A stretch of 64,000 nucleotides of DNA from Flavobacterium aquidurense (GTDB lineage Bacteria; Bacteroidota; Bacteroidia; Flavobacteriales; Flavobacteriaceae), in the NCBI RefSeq assembly GCF_001404985.1, contig NZ_JRLF01000015.1, positions 186,001 through 250,000 of the forward strand. Direction: 5' to 3'. The first letter of the stretch is position 1. Each line of letters starts with the position of its first letter. The translations under genes were made by a program, and so were the position numbers. A model generated the notes under the pieces. The model searched no databases. It had not been told where the DNA came from and saw nothing but the letters and a program-made list of their open reading frames with translations. Shown in pieces: positions 9,001-18,230 of this stretch.

Positions 9001-12000
9001 AGTTGGTGCATTTACCAGACAGAAGTTTTGTGTTCCTGCAGTTACCAATGTTGGTGTCCCAGGATCTGAAACATTAATGGTTACCGATAATCTTACCGCA
9101 CTTTCACAAGTTGTAGTTGCATCAAGTAAAGCTGCAAAATAAGTTCCGCTTGTAAGTGGCGTTGTAGAAGGAATTGCTGTTCCACCTGTTAGAGCTGTAT
9201 ACCAAACGATATTTGTTTCGTTAAACTGAACACTTGCAAAAGTTGGCGCATTTACCAGACAGAAGTTTTGTGTTCCAGCAGTTACCAATGTTGGTGTTCC
9301 AGGATCTGAAACATTAATTGTCACTGATAATCTAACAGAACTTTCGCAAGCTGTTGTAGCATCTTTTAATGCCGCAAAATAAGTTCCGCTTGTAAGTGGT
9401 GTTGTAGACGGGATTGCTGTTCCGCCTGTTAAAGCCGTATACCAAACGATATTTGTTTCGTTAAACTGAACACTTGCAAAGGTTGGTGCATTTACCAGAC
9501 AGAAGTTTTGTGTTCCTGCAGTTACCAATGTTGGCGTTCCAGGATCTGTAACGCTAATGGTTACCGATAATCTTACCGCACTTTCGCAAGTTGTAGTTGC
9601 ATCAACTAAAGCCGCAAAATAAGTTCCGCTTGTAAGTGGCGTTGTAGACGGGATTGCTGTTCCACCTGTTAGAGCTGTATACCAAACGATATTTGTTTCG
9701 TTAAACTGAACACTTGCAAAGGTTGGTGCATTTACCAAACAGAAGTTTTGTGTTCCTGCAGTTACCAATGTTGGTGTCCCAGGATCTGAAACATTAATAG
9801 TCACAGATAATCTTACCGCACTTTCGCAGGTTGTAGTTGCATCAAGTAAAGCTGCAAAATAAGTTCCGCTTGTAAGTGGCGTTGTAGAAGGGATTGCTGT
9901 TCCGCCTGTTAAAGCTGTATACCAAACGATATTTGTTTCGTTAAACTGAACACTTGCAAAAGTTGGCGCATTTACCAGACAGAAACTTTGTGTTCCAGCA
10001 GTTACCAATGTTGGTGTCCCAGGATCTGAAACATTAATAGTCACAGATAATCTTACCGCACTTTCGCAGGTTGTTGTAGCATCAAGTAAAGCTGCAAAAT
10101 AAGTTCCGCTTGTAAGTGGCGTTGTAGACGGGATTGCTGTTCCACCTGTTAAAGCCGTATACCAAACGATATTTGTTTCGTTAAACTGAACACTTGCAAA
10201 GGTTGGTGCATTTACCAGACAGAAATTTTGCGTTCCTGCAGTTACCAATGTTGGCGTTCCAGGATCTGTAACGCTAATGGTTACCGATAATCTTACCGAA
10301 CTTTCACACGCCATCGTAGCATCTTTTAATGCTGCAAAATAAGTTCCGCTTGTAAGTGGTGTTGTAGACGGGATTGCTGTTCCGCCTGTTAAAGCTGTAT
10401 ACCAAACGATATTTGCTTCATTAAACTGAACACTTGCAAAAGTTGGAGCATCAGCCAGACAGAAATTTTGTGTTCCTGCAGTTACCAATGTTGGCGTAGC
10501 CGGATCGTTAATCATTACTGTTGCAACTTTCAACTCTCCATTTTTATTCTGACATGTATTATCACTTTTAACAGCAACATAATAAGAAATAGGACTCATG
10601 GCAGTTGTTAAACCTGAAGCTGTTAAAACTCCTGTACTACTCACGGCATAAGTTACTCCATTAATTACCCCATTAGAAATAGGCTGTGTTTTATTTTCAT
10701 CCAGATACCAAAAGAAAACCGGATTTACTAAACCGCTGGTTGGTGTTAATACTGCATCTGTATCATGACAAATAGAAGCGTTATCTACACTAATATCTGT
10801 TATTAAAGAAGTTGGTAAAATAGTAAATGTTACTTGTTTTCTATCAGCTGGTGCAGTTTCACAATATTCATCTGAACTAAGTCCAACATAATAGGTGTAA
10901 GTTCCCGGAGCTAATCCGGTTAATACTAATTTAGGAGCAGTTTCTCCCACTATTTCCTGACTGGTTGTACCGTCAAAGCTATACCAGTGATATACCGGAT
11001 TTGTAAGTACTGGTGTACCATTTAAGACTGCATCAAGTGTTACTGTCCCATCTTCGGCACATACAATTGTACTATTTCCTCCGTTTATCGTTACGTTTGC
11101 TATTGTAGCTGCAGGCGTAGTGGCTCTAACTATTACCGTTACTTCACCTCTTTCTAATGCAGGACAACCATAACGAATTGGCTGAATGTAATATTTATAC
11201 GTTCCGGCAGCTAATGTTTCCGGAAGTGTATAAATCTGACCACTGGCTAACACATTTCCGCCTGTTGGGGAATCATACCAGACATAATCCGCACAAGATT
11301 TAGGCGGAACCTGGAGTGTAATATCTGCTCCGGGACAGACTGTTATATTGTTATCAAGATCTCCACCAATAACTTTTGTATTGGTTACACGATCTATAGT
11401 ATGAACTCTAAGTTGATCTAATACACTTGCTACACCTCCAAAAGTAATAACCGCTTTATCATAAGGTTGAGTTTGCGGCGCAACGATTGTCATTGCCATT
11501 GTATCGCCTGAAAGCAATTTTAAAGTCAATAAGCTACTTGTATTTTGTATTGGAGCTCCAACAGGAATATTTCCTGAGTAAAGCTGAATAGTAAATCCGG
11601 TAAGTAAGTTAAGATTTAAAAGTGTTCCCGGTTTAGAGATTGTAATTCTTAAACTATCTCCCACCATAGAAGGTGTTCTAAAAGTTGTTGTAAGTTCAGC
11701 AGCAGCAAGTACTCCTGCCCCACTAAACATCGTAGCATAGGTTGCAACATCTCCATCAGCAATATTCCAAGGGTTAGAAACCCCTACAGTTGCTGTTAAT
11801 GCTCCTACGCCTAAATCTCTTACGCCAGAGAAAATATCCTGAATATCACCTTGACCACAAGCAATTTGTGTTACTTGTTTTTTATAGTAAGCATCATAAA
11901 CATTAATATTTTGCGCTACACTTAAAACAGATCCCAATTCTACACGAATACCATCATAATCCTGAAGACCAGCAGTATTAGAAGGAACAAATGTATATTC

Positions 12001-15000
12001 GAATGAGTTTTGTCCCGGTAATAAATTCAATAATGATCCTGATACAGATTGTAATGTTCCAATATCAACCGGGTTATTTGATCCGTCACGTTTAGTACCT
12101 ATTACCGAAATATTTTGCCCTACTGCAAGTAAGCTATTTTCTAAACCTATTTTTACTGTTACCGCAGTTCCTTTAGGAATAGTTGTTGGCCATTGCAGAT
12201 TTTGCCATGTTGTGCCAATTCCTAAAAGTCCTAAACCTGTAGTAATTGTTGAATATGTACTAGGATCACCATCTACTGCCAAAGGTCCGTTTGTAACTGA
12301 TCCAGTAACAACTGATCCGGATAATTGAGAATTGGCATACACTCTTTCTAATAATGCATCACAAGCAGCTGCATCAATAACACTAATCGTTACTGTTTGG
12401 CTGGTTGTACAAGTGCCATTGCTAGCCACTACAGTATAGGTATAAACACCTACAGTATTAAGAACTCCTGTATTATTTGATGGCAGCACGTTCCCTTGTG
12501 GATCATACCATGTAATTGTTCCGTTTGAAGTTGCTGATAAAGCTACCGAAGTTCCTGTGTTAACAGCAATTGAACTCGTTACTCCTGTTAATGTTGGCAA
12601 TGGATTAACAGTTACTGCAACCGGTACTCTAGCTGACGGACAATCAACACCAACGGTTTGTGCCTGAATAAAATAAGTACCACTTACCAGAATATTTCCT
12701 GCAGCTTGCTCTGTAATTGGATTATTTGCTGAATCAAAGAAAGTATAAGTTGTATTTCCTGATGTATCAAAATTTGAAATAGCATCTTTTAAGTTTACTT
12801 TACCACAAGCTGAATATGGACTTGTAACTGTTAAAGCTGAACCTGCCGGATAATTTACTATAACTTCTTTTAAAGTTCCATTTAAGTTTTCGCAAGTGCC
12901 TCCGTTAAGTACAGATACATAATAAGTATAAGGAGCATTAGCCGCAACAAGCCCACTAATAGTAAGTGCTCCGGTTGTAGCATCTTTTGCATAGGTTACA
13001 CCTGCTATTGTACCTGTTGTAATTTCTTGTGCTTTATTTTGATCTGTATAATATTTAAATGTTGCTCCCGCTAAAGCAGAGGTTGGAGTCAATACAATAC
13101 CTCCCGCACATGAAGCAGTTACAGGACTTGTAATTGCAATATCTGCAACTGTTGGAATAGGCAATACAGTAATTGTTACCGGTTGGCGAACGCTATTAAT
13201 ACACCCTCCACGAGTGGCTTCTAAATAATAAGTAGTCGTAACATTTAAAGGTGTAGAATTAACCGCTGCCAAATTTCCTCCTGTTGGAGCATCATACCAT
13301 GCAAAAGTTTCTGTTCCTGTAGAAGATGCTGTCAAAGTAGGAGTTGTTCCCGCACAAATTGGTGCTGTTGCGCCAGTTATTGTTGCATTTGGAAATCTAT
13401 AAGAAACCTCATAAATATTTAAGGTCGTTAATAACCCTACCAATGCACCAAATCTAATTTCAACTTTATTAAAAACTGCAGATGTAGGAAAGCTAACTTT
13501 AAATTTATTTCCTGATAATACCTGTAAATTCAATAAATTATTATTGATTAAAAGTCTGTCGTTGTTAAATGTTGCTCCATTATAAGTCGCTATACTAACA
13601 GATCCTAATAAGGCTACATCAGCAATTCCTCCAGGTAATTCTAATTCAATATCTATAATATCTCCTGCCTGGCCTGGTGTGCCAAAAGTTAATTGTTGTT
13701 GTATATAAGCATTCAATACTCCCGCAGGAATAGTCAGACTGGCAAATGTATTAATGTTACCATCATAAGAATTAACTTCATTACTGGATGTACATAAAAC
13801 ACACAATGCAACTGGTAAATTCGTATCTACACTTACCGCTTGCGAGTTTGGTTGTAAACAGCTGCTTATTGTATTAGTTACTATAACATTTATTGCAGCT
13901 CTTGAAGCACTTATACAGTCTGTAGCTAAATTTCTTGCCTGCACATAAAATGTTTTATTTGCTGTTAAAGCCGGACTTGGAGTATAAGTACTTGAATTTG
14001 CCAATAAAAGATTCCCTCCTGTTGGAGCATCATACCAATCATAAGAAACTCCTGCACTAGTTGTAACAGATAAGGTAACAGTTTGACCAGACTGAATAAT
14101 TACATTTGAAGATACCGGAACCGGAACTGAAGCAGCCGGATTAACAGTAACTGTTACTGCTGTACGGGTAGGACTTAAACAACTGCCAATTACAGCTTCA
14201 ACATGATAAGTAGTTGTTGCAGTTAAATTAGGTGTTGTATAAGAAGTGCCTGTAAACAATAAATTTCCTCCACTCGCTGCATCATACCAATTATAAGTTG
14301 TGCCTGCAACCGGTGTGTCGATTGTTATTGTTGTTGTTTCGCCACTACATAAACTTGATGGACTTGCAACCACAGGAGTTGGAGCTACAGGATTATTTAC
14401 TGTAACAGCAACAGGTGTTCTTTCACTATTTACACAACCATTTCGAGTAACCTCTACATAATAAGTTGTATTAGCAGTCAAAGCCGGAGTTGTAATAGCG
14501 GCTGTACTAAATAATAAATTCCCTCCTGTTAAAGCATCATACCATTTTATAGTTTCACCCAAAGCAGCACTAGCAACTAAAGTTGCCGTTTGTCCACTGC
14601 AAATTGTTGTATTTCCTGAAATTACAGGTGCTTTATATCTGTAAGTTGCCTGATAGATATCTAAGCTTGTTAATACTGCTACCACAGCACCAAATCTGAT
14701 TTCTACACGATCAAAATTTGCTCCGGCAACAATACTAGCTCTAAATCTGTTTCCTGATAATAATTGTAAAGAAACCAGCGGATTATTAATAAAAACCCTG
14801 TCTCCGTTATAGGTTGCTCCATTATAAGTTGCTAAACTAACGCCTCCCAGTAATGCAACATCCGCCAGTCCGCCTGGTAAAGCCAACTCAACATCTACAA
14901 TATCACCCGTTTTTCCAGGATTATTAAATTGTAATGTTTGCTGGATCCATCCATTTACTAAACCTATAGGCAAAGTTAGTCGTGCCGAAGTAGCACTATT

Positions 15001-16434
15001 TCCATCAACTGAATTATTTGGTGTTGTAGAAGAACAAAGCAAACAAAGTCCGTTTTGAGCAGTCTGCTGGCTATTTGCTTCTAAACATCCTCCTAATGGG
15101 TTAGCCACAACAGTTACTGTAACCGGAACTCTTGTTGTGCTGACACATCCGCCTGCACTATTGCGTGACTCTACATAATATGTTTTGGTCGCCGTAAGTA
15201 TTGGCGTTGTAAATGTATTTGAATCTCCTAATAATTTAGTTCCTCCGGTAGGTACATCATACCAATCAAGAGTAACACCTGCCTGACTTGTCGAAGCACT
15301 TAAAGTCGCATTTTGACCAGATAATATCGAAACACTTTGTGTTAATATTGTAGCTGGTCCAGGAACAGGAGTTGAAGTAACCGTAACCTGAGTACGTGCT
15401 GATTTACAAGTACCAATTGAAGCTTCTACATAAAAATTAGTAACTCCTGTAGATACAGTTGGTGTATAGGTATTACCTGTAGTTAATAATGTTCCTGCTG
15501 TAGGCGCACTATACCAGGAATAAGTTGTTCCTAAAACCGGATTTACAACTGATAAAGTTGTTGCCTGTGTTGCTCCCGTAGAACAAATTGTTGTTCCTGC
15601 AGGACTAATAACAGGTAATACAGGATCTATTACATTAATAGTTACCGGTAAACGATCACTGCTTTCGCAGCCAGCAATTCTTGAAGTGCTTACATAATAA
15701 GTAGTTGTAGCTGTTAACGCAGGCGTAGTATAAGTGCTTACGTTCGAAAGTGCTGTAGTAGATGTTGGCGAATCGTACCATGCTACTGTTGTACCAGTTG
15801 CAGCAGTTGCCGTAAGTGCAACTGATTGTCCAACACATACAGATTGTGTTTCACCATTAGTAATGGTTGGTTTTGCAAATTGCAAACGCACATCATATAT
15901 TCTTAAATTCGACAATAAACTAACAAGCCCGCCTACTTGTATTCTAAGTTGATCAGCATCACCAGTTAATGTGTATCTAATAACACCAATTGTGTTTCCG
16001 GACAAAAGCTGAATATTTAGCAAAGGGCTATTTAGTGCAACCGTAGCTCCATTAGTATTTGTTGCTGAATTTCTTGCCTGAATACTTGCGTTAGACAACA
16101 AACCAACATCTAACAATGGTGAATTTGAACCATAATAAATAACAATTTGATCACCCGCTCTGGCCGTTTGATTAAGTGTTACCGTTTCTTGTGCGAAACA
16201 AAGAACACCCAGTGAATTTGTCAGTGTTGCATAAGTGCTTAAATCAGCATCATATGCAAAAGACGGATTAATAATTTCCGTCGTACCCAGACACACACCT
16301 CCAATACCTGAAGTATTTGAAATAGGTCTACAAAAAGTTTGTGCAAAGTTTTTATTGCACAAAAGCAATAAAAACAATAAGCCTAATAATCTCTTCTTTA
16401 CGATGAGATCATAGAAAGTAAAATTTTTTTTCAT
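6019..16434 (-). CDS. Giant SprB-type repeat adhesin with type-B T9SS C-terminal domain
   Basis: A 3471-residue cell-surface protein. Residues 1-32 are a signal peptide (ends NKNFAQ). Residues about 34-1690 alternate five copies of a module of about 160 residues with Ig-like modules of the CHU_C-associated kind (WYDxPTGG ... TTYYVE ... CxSxRxxVTVTV). Mixed Ig-like domains follow. Eleven nearly identical 80-residue Ig-like repeats then span about 1977-2856, and four diverged ones reach about 3177. A PKD-like domain and a DUF11-type domain (DLTITNTVSNPTPNFGEQ) precede the C-terminal gliding-motility-associated domain (NEFTPNNDGANDLFRI ... LKVYNRYGSLVY ... WLSIMR), a type-B T9SS sorting signal. 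It heads an operon with SprF- and OmpA-like genes. The likely role is adhesion or gliding; the ligand is unknown. Confidence 0.93.
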   Translation of the reverse strand: MKKNFTFYDLIVKKRLLGLLFLLLLCNKNFAQTFCRPISNTSGIGGVCLGTTEIINPSFAYDADLSTYATLTNSLGVLCFAQETVTLNQTARAGDQIVIYYGSNSPLLDVGLLSNASIQARNSATNTNGATVALNSPLLNIQLLSGNTIGVIRYTLTGDADQLRIQVGGLVSLLSNLRIYDVRLQFAKPTITNGETQSVCVGQSVALTATAATGTTVAWYDSPTSTTALSNVSTYTTPALTATTTYYVSTSRIAGCESSDRLPVTINVIDPVLPVISPAGTTICSTGATQATTLSVVNPVLGTTYSWYSAPTAGTLLTTGNTYTPTVSTGVTNFYVEASIGTCKSARTQVTVTSTPVPGPATILTQSVSILSGQNATLSASTSQAGVTLDWYDVPTGGTKLLGDSNTFTTPILTATKTYYVESRNSAGGCVSTTRVPVTVTVVANPLGGCLEANSQQTAQNGLCLLCSSTTPNNSVDGNSATSARLTLPIGLVNGWIQQTLQFNNPGKTGDIVDVELALPGGLADVALLGGVSLATYNGATYNGDRVFINNPLVSLQLLSGNRFRASIVAGANFDRVEIRFGAVVAVLTSLDIYQATYRYKAPVISGNTTICSGQTATLVASAALGETIKWYDALTGGNLLFSTAAITTPALTANTTYYVEVTRNGCVNSERTPVAVTVNNPVAPTPVVASPSSLCSGETTTITIDTPVAGTTYNWYDAASGGNLLFTGTSYTTPNLTATTTYHVEAVIGSCLSPTRTAVTVTVNPAASVPVPVSSNVIIQSGQTVTLSVTTSAGVSYDWYDAPTGGNLLLANSSTYTPSPALTANKTFYVQARNLATDCISASRAAINVIVTNTISSCLQPNSQAVSVDTNLPVALCVLCTSSNEVNSYDGNINTFASLTIPAGVLNAYIQQQLTFGTPGQAGDIIDIELELPGGIADVALLGSVSIATYNGATFNNDRLLINNNLLNLQVLSGNKFKVSFPTSAVFNKVEIRFGALVGLLTTLNIYEVSYRFPNATITGATAPICAGTTPTLTASSTGTETFAWYDAPTGGNLAAVNSTPLNVTTTYYLEATRGGCINSVRQPVTITVLPIPTVADIAITSPVTASCAGGIVLTPTSALAGATFKYYTDQNKAQEITTGTIAGVTYAKDATTGALTISGLVAANAPYTYYVSVLNGGTCENLNGTLKEVIVNYPAGSALTVTSPYSACGKVNLKDAISNFDTSGNTTYTFFDSANNPITEQAAGNILVSGTYFIQAQTVGVDCPSARVPVAVTVNPLPTLTGVTSSIAVNTGTSVALSATSNGTITWYDPQGNVLPSNNTGVLNTVGVYTYTVVASNGTCTTSQTVTISVIDAAACDALLERVYANSQLSGSVVTGSVTNGPLAVDGDPSTYSTITTGLGLLGIGTTWQNLQWPTTIPKGTAVTVKIGLENSLLAVGQNISVIGTKRDGSNNPVDIGTLQSVSGSLLNLLPGQNSFEYTFVPSNTAGLQDYDGIRVELGSVLSVAQNINVYDAYYKKQVTQIACGQGDIQDIFSGVRDLGVGALTATVGVSNPWNIADGDVATYATMFSGAGVLAAAELTTTFRTPSMVGDSLRITISKPGTLLNLNLLTGFTIQLYSGNIPVGAPIQNTSSLLTLKLLSGDTMAMTIVAPQTQPYDKAVITFGGVASVLDQLRVHTIDRVTNTKVIGGDLDNNITVCPGADITLQVPPKSCADYVWYDSPTGGNVLASGQIYTLPETLAAGTYKYYIQPIRYGCPALERGEVTVIVRATTPAATIANVTINGGNSTIVCAEDGTVTLDAVLNGTPVLTNPVYHWYSFDGTTSQEIVGETAPKLVLTGLAPGTYTYYVGLSSDEYCETAPADRKQVTFTILPTSLITDISVDNASICHDTDAVLTPTSGLVNPVFFWYLDENKTQPISNGVINGVTYAVSSTGVLTASGLTTAMSPISYYVAVKSDNTCQNKNGELKVATVMINDPATPTLVTAGTQNFCLADAPTFASVQFNEANIVWYTALTGGTAIPSTTPLTSGTYFAALKDATMACESSVRLSVTISVTDPGTPTLVTAGTQNFCLVNAPTFASVQFNETNIVWYTALTGGTAIPSTTPLTSGTYFAALLDATTTCESAVRLSVTINVSDPGTPTLVTAGTQSFCLVNAPTFASVQFNETNIVWYTALTGGTAIPSTTPLTSGTYFAALLDATTTCESAVRLSVTINVSDPGTPTLVTAGTQNFCLVNAPTFASVQFNETNIVWYTALTGGTAIPSTTPLTSGTYFAALVDATTTCESAVRLSVTISVTDPGTPTLVTAGTQNFCLVNAPTFASVQFNETNIVWYTALTGGTAIPSTTPLTSGTYFAALKDATTACESSVRLSVTINVSDPGTPTLVTAGTQNFCLVNAPTFASVQFNETNIVWYTALTGGTAIPSTTPLTSGTYFAALLDATTTCESAVRLSVTINVSDPGTPTLVTAGTQNFCLVNAPTFASVQFNETNIVWYTALTGGTVIPSTTPLTSGTYFAALVDATTTCESAVRLSVTISVTDPATPTLVTAGTQNFCLVNAPTFASVQFNETNIVWYTALTGGTAIPSTTPLTSGTYFAALKDATTACESSVRLSVTINVSDPGTPTLVTAGTQNFCLVNAPTFASVQFNETNIVWYTALTGGTAIPSTTPLTSGTYFAALKDATTTCESAVRLSVTINVSDPGTPTLVTAGTQNFCLVNAPTFASVQFNETNIVWYTALTGGTAITSTTPLTSGTYFAALVDPVTSCESVTRLSVTISVTDPGTPTLVTAGTQNFCVANAPTFASVQFNQANIVWYTALTGGTAIASTTPLTSGTYFAALKDATTSCESVTRLSVTINVTDPATPTTTMATQAFCSENNSTIANIQVNQSNVVWYNTPTGGTPIATTTALANGDYYAALKDAITGCESSIRLKVTITIGNSNTPTTNNAAQNFCSTSAPTFASIQVNESNVSWFVAATGGTAIPATTALTSGTYYGEITDPVTGCKSASRLPVMITIVNPMATPTTNSLTQNFCSVNAPKVSNIQVNEANVIWYSTPTGGTAIPGTTALASGIYYGVIASGSGCENPARLAVTVNVNTPGIVTTPKTTQTFCLSAVPTIASIIVNEANVVWYTSATGGTPLAANTPLTATTYYAAALNNTTNGCESATRLGVTIAFENDALVPITTTDDTPCVFQGITYSIANGKSDYVWSITNGTITSGGGNADGSVTVSWSDIGPGKVEVKYTNTCNETTTKTLNVTVATCSDLTITNTVSNPTPNFGEQITFTVTVNNVGQGNFINTIVSELLPSGYDLVSASTTVGTYDLGTQLWTIPTLNAGQSVVLTIVAEVLPSGNYLNVATVEISTPLDVDASNNSASAFVEPICLTVYNEFTPNNDGANDLFRIDCIESYPNNELKVYNRYGSLVYSKQHYENDWDGTANVSGVVNRGDMLPTGTYFYVITIGDGSAKKGWLSIMR
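6905..7866 (-). repeat. Four diverged copies of the adhesin repeat
   Basis: Behind the homogeneous array, four more units of about 80 residues keep the same frame (TQxFCS, NIQVNxxNVVWY, GGTxI, CES..RL.VTI) but differ widely from each other and from the eleven. They look like older units that no longer take part in repeat exchange. Boundaries are approximate. Confidence 0.8.
7867..10506 (-). repeat. Eleven tandem 240-bp repeats in the adhesin gene
   Basis: The sequence repeats with an exact 240-bp period, giving eleven 80-residue units, each starting DP(G/A)TPTLVTAGTQ and holding NIVWYTALTGGT and LTSGTYFAAL. Units differ by few bases. A three-unit (720-bp) super-period is visible: the variant ending SVTISVT, seen on the plus strand as GGATCTGTAACGCTAATGG, recurs near 8103, 8823, 9543 and 10263, while the other unit boundaries carry GGATCTGAAACATTAAT. 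All units stay in frame, so the array is coding and selected as protein. Confidence 0.95.
11384..16335 (-). repeat. Five spaced copies of an unnamed ~160-residue module in the adhesin
   Basis: Approximate spans are 15870-16335, 14632-15092, 13385-13862, 11870-12366 and 11384-11862. Each starts with a Cys and has a DGD-like motif (YDADLSTYATL, VDGNSATSARL, YDGNINTFASL, VDGDPSTYSTI, ADGDVATYATM). A block similar to LLNLQVLSGN follows, and each ends with a variant of VEIRFGALVGLLTTLNIYE. Copies 2 and 3 are the closest pair. CHU_C-type Ig modules lie between copies 1 to 4, and copies 4 and 5 are adjacent. The DG-x-xxTYA motif recalls discoidin-like galactose-binding folds, but that is inference. 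Confidence 0.75.
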
Positions 16435-17695
16435 AATTTGGAAGATTAGAAAATGGACAATAAAATACCTGTTGCGATAAGCACGTATGCTTAGGCAATT
16501 TTAAAAAATACTAAAAATCAACTAGTTAAAATGAAATTTAAATCCGTAGTATACTAAGAATGTAAACTCCATCTGAGTAAAAAAATCATGTTGTATTGCG
16601 TATACCGAAGTATACTAAAGAGCAGATTTTATTCTGAAAGAATAAAAATTGTCTCAAAAATTTTAGGGAATATTGACCTACATCAATCTTCCAAACGGAG
16701 TGATTTGTTAGTGGACTAATTTTCATAAAAGAAAATTTAAGTTGATGTAGAACTGAGGGAATTCTTAATATATAGTATGAAGTCAATATTTATAAAAAGT
16801 TGATTAGGCAATCTATAAACTTTGTTGATTTAGAATAAGTTCTAAAAATTGAATTCATTAATTTTAATAGGAGGCATTTTTTACATTTAAAAAAATTTAA
16901 ACACAAAAATACCTTTCGTCAACAAAGCCGATAATAGGACTTTGAAAATAAAAAACTGACGTAAATAGAAAACTGTTGTGAAAAATTTGTGCTCGAACGA
17001 AAATCAGATTTTAAAATAAAACTGAAGATTTTCGATACAATAAAAGATAAAGCTAAAATAATATGTATACCTAGTACAAACTGGATAAAGAAAGTAAATG
17101 TCAATTCCATAAGCAAACTAATTAAAGTTATTATTTAAATCTTCAATTTTAAATTTTGAAAAAAAACATAAAAATTGCAATCTGAATCTGTTTAAAAAAC
17201 AGCAATTAAAATGATGTTCTATTTTATGTTTTTTCAAAAAGCACAAAAACTACTTTGTTTAACTTTTGTATTCTAAAATTAGAAAAAAGTAAAATGCAAA
17301 ACAAGAATAAAATTCTTATTTTTTTAGAAAATTTAAAAAAAAGAAATGAAAATTACATCCATAACCTCAGAAAAACCGACGTTTTTAACATTAAATCAAC
17401 TGTTATAATTATCATAAAAAAATGTGAATAAAATTTGTTAAATCTCTAAAAAGTAAGTTTTAGATTACTTTTTATCTTTCTTAATCGTTTGATTTCTAAC
17501 TAAAAAAGCAAAAATGAAAAGTAAAACTTACATTTTAAATTCAATAACACATTTCTTTACATATTTCAAAAAAAAAGAGTGGAAATACGGGGTAAATAAA
17601 ATATAAAAGTTTAAACATGTGTTAAAAAAATAAAAAAAGGTAAATAATTTAACATCAATTATTTACCTTTTTTAAAAATATTATACAGCTAAAAT
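16435..17695 (-). other. 1.26-kb AT-rich non-coding region upstream of the adhesin
   Basis: No convincing gene: the two open frames of about 65 codons here have no recognisable start context or family. It holds several hairpins. One is a long imperfect hairpin at 17159-17235 (arms AAAAAACATAAAA and TTTTATGTTTTTT, with an inner AATTGC/GCAATT pair). Another is a 10-bp stem at 17447-17474. The third is the terminator at 17633-17673. A TATTTTTG box on the minus strand at 16904-16911 could serve the adhesin operon, but it lacks a well-spaced -33 TTG and would leave a leader of about 470 nt. Confidence 0.5.
17633..17673 (-). terminator. Rho-independent terminator of the 17696 gene
   Basis: Perfect 16-bp arms (AAAAAAGGTAAATAAT / ATTATTTACCTTTTTT) with a nine-base loop lie 23 bp past the stop codon of the minus-strand gene and end in a T-run on that strand. 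Confidence 0.85.
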
Positions 17696-18169
17696 CTAGG
17701 ATTCAATAATAGTATTGATTTGAGTAAATAATTGTCCATCACTCAAAAATGCACCTTGTTGAATTAATTCAAAAATTGAGGCATTTCTATCCTCTGTAAA
17801 TACCTTTTTACCTACTTTCATTTCTATGTTCTCAGTAAACATATTATCACTCAACCATTGTAAACCGTCTTTAGTCAAAAAATCAGTTTCAGGAACTAAT
17901 GATTTCAAAACAATAGATTGCACTTCGGTCTCAAAACATTGAAAAAGGAAAATATGATTTTTAGAAAAATGTTCTAAAAATTCAGCTCTTGACAAAACGC
18001 CTTCCCAAATTAAATCTGAAAAGACATCCAGCTCCTGTTCCGCCACTTCCGGTTTATTTATTTTAATAGAATCCCATTCTGCTTTATCTATGGCCTGAGT
18101 AGCTAAAAAGCTGGCAAATTCTGCATGCAATTCATCAAATTGCTCTTTTGTTAATCTTGCGTATTTCAT
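17696..18169 (-). CDS. Conserved flavobacterial protein, probably DUF6495 family
   Basis: A 157-residue soluble, acidic protein beginning MKYARLTKEQFDELHAEFASFLATQ, without signal peptide or membrane span. It is largely helical in appearance and ends with a region (QQGAFLSDGQLFTQIN) typical of a small protein family I know from Flavobacteriia, which I believe is DUF6495. No catalytic motif is seen and no function is known to me. It stands alone between two strong terminators, behind the TonB-receptor gene and in front of the long non-coding region. Confidence 0.7.
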   Translation of the reverse strand: MKYARLTKEQFDELHAEFASFLATQAIDKAEWDSIKINKPEVAEQELDVFSDLIWEGVLSRAEFLEHFSKNHIFLFQCFETEVQSIVLKSLVPETDFLTKDGLQWLSDNMFTENIEMKVGKKVFTEDRNASIFELIQQGAFLSDGQLFTQINTIIES

Positions 18170-18230
18170 TCGTGTTTATTTGTCAGATTTATTCAATAGC
18201 ATTTTTATGCTATTTCAGACTTTTTATAAT

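Noticed and set aside
7867..10506. Regular 240-bp repeats as a CRISPR-like or satellite array
   Set aside because: There are no unique spacers; the whole unit repeats, keeps the reading frame and encodes an Ig-like domain.
16586..17116. Two minus-strand open frames of about 65 codons upstream of the adhesin
   Set aside because: AT-rich chance frames; no family, no plausible promoter or start region, and their translations are Phe/Ile-rich noise.
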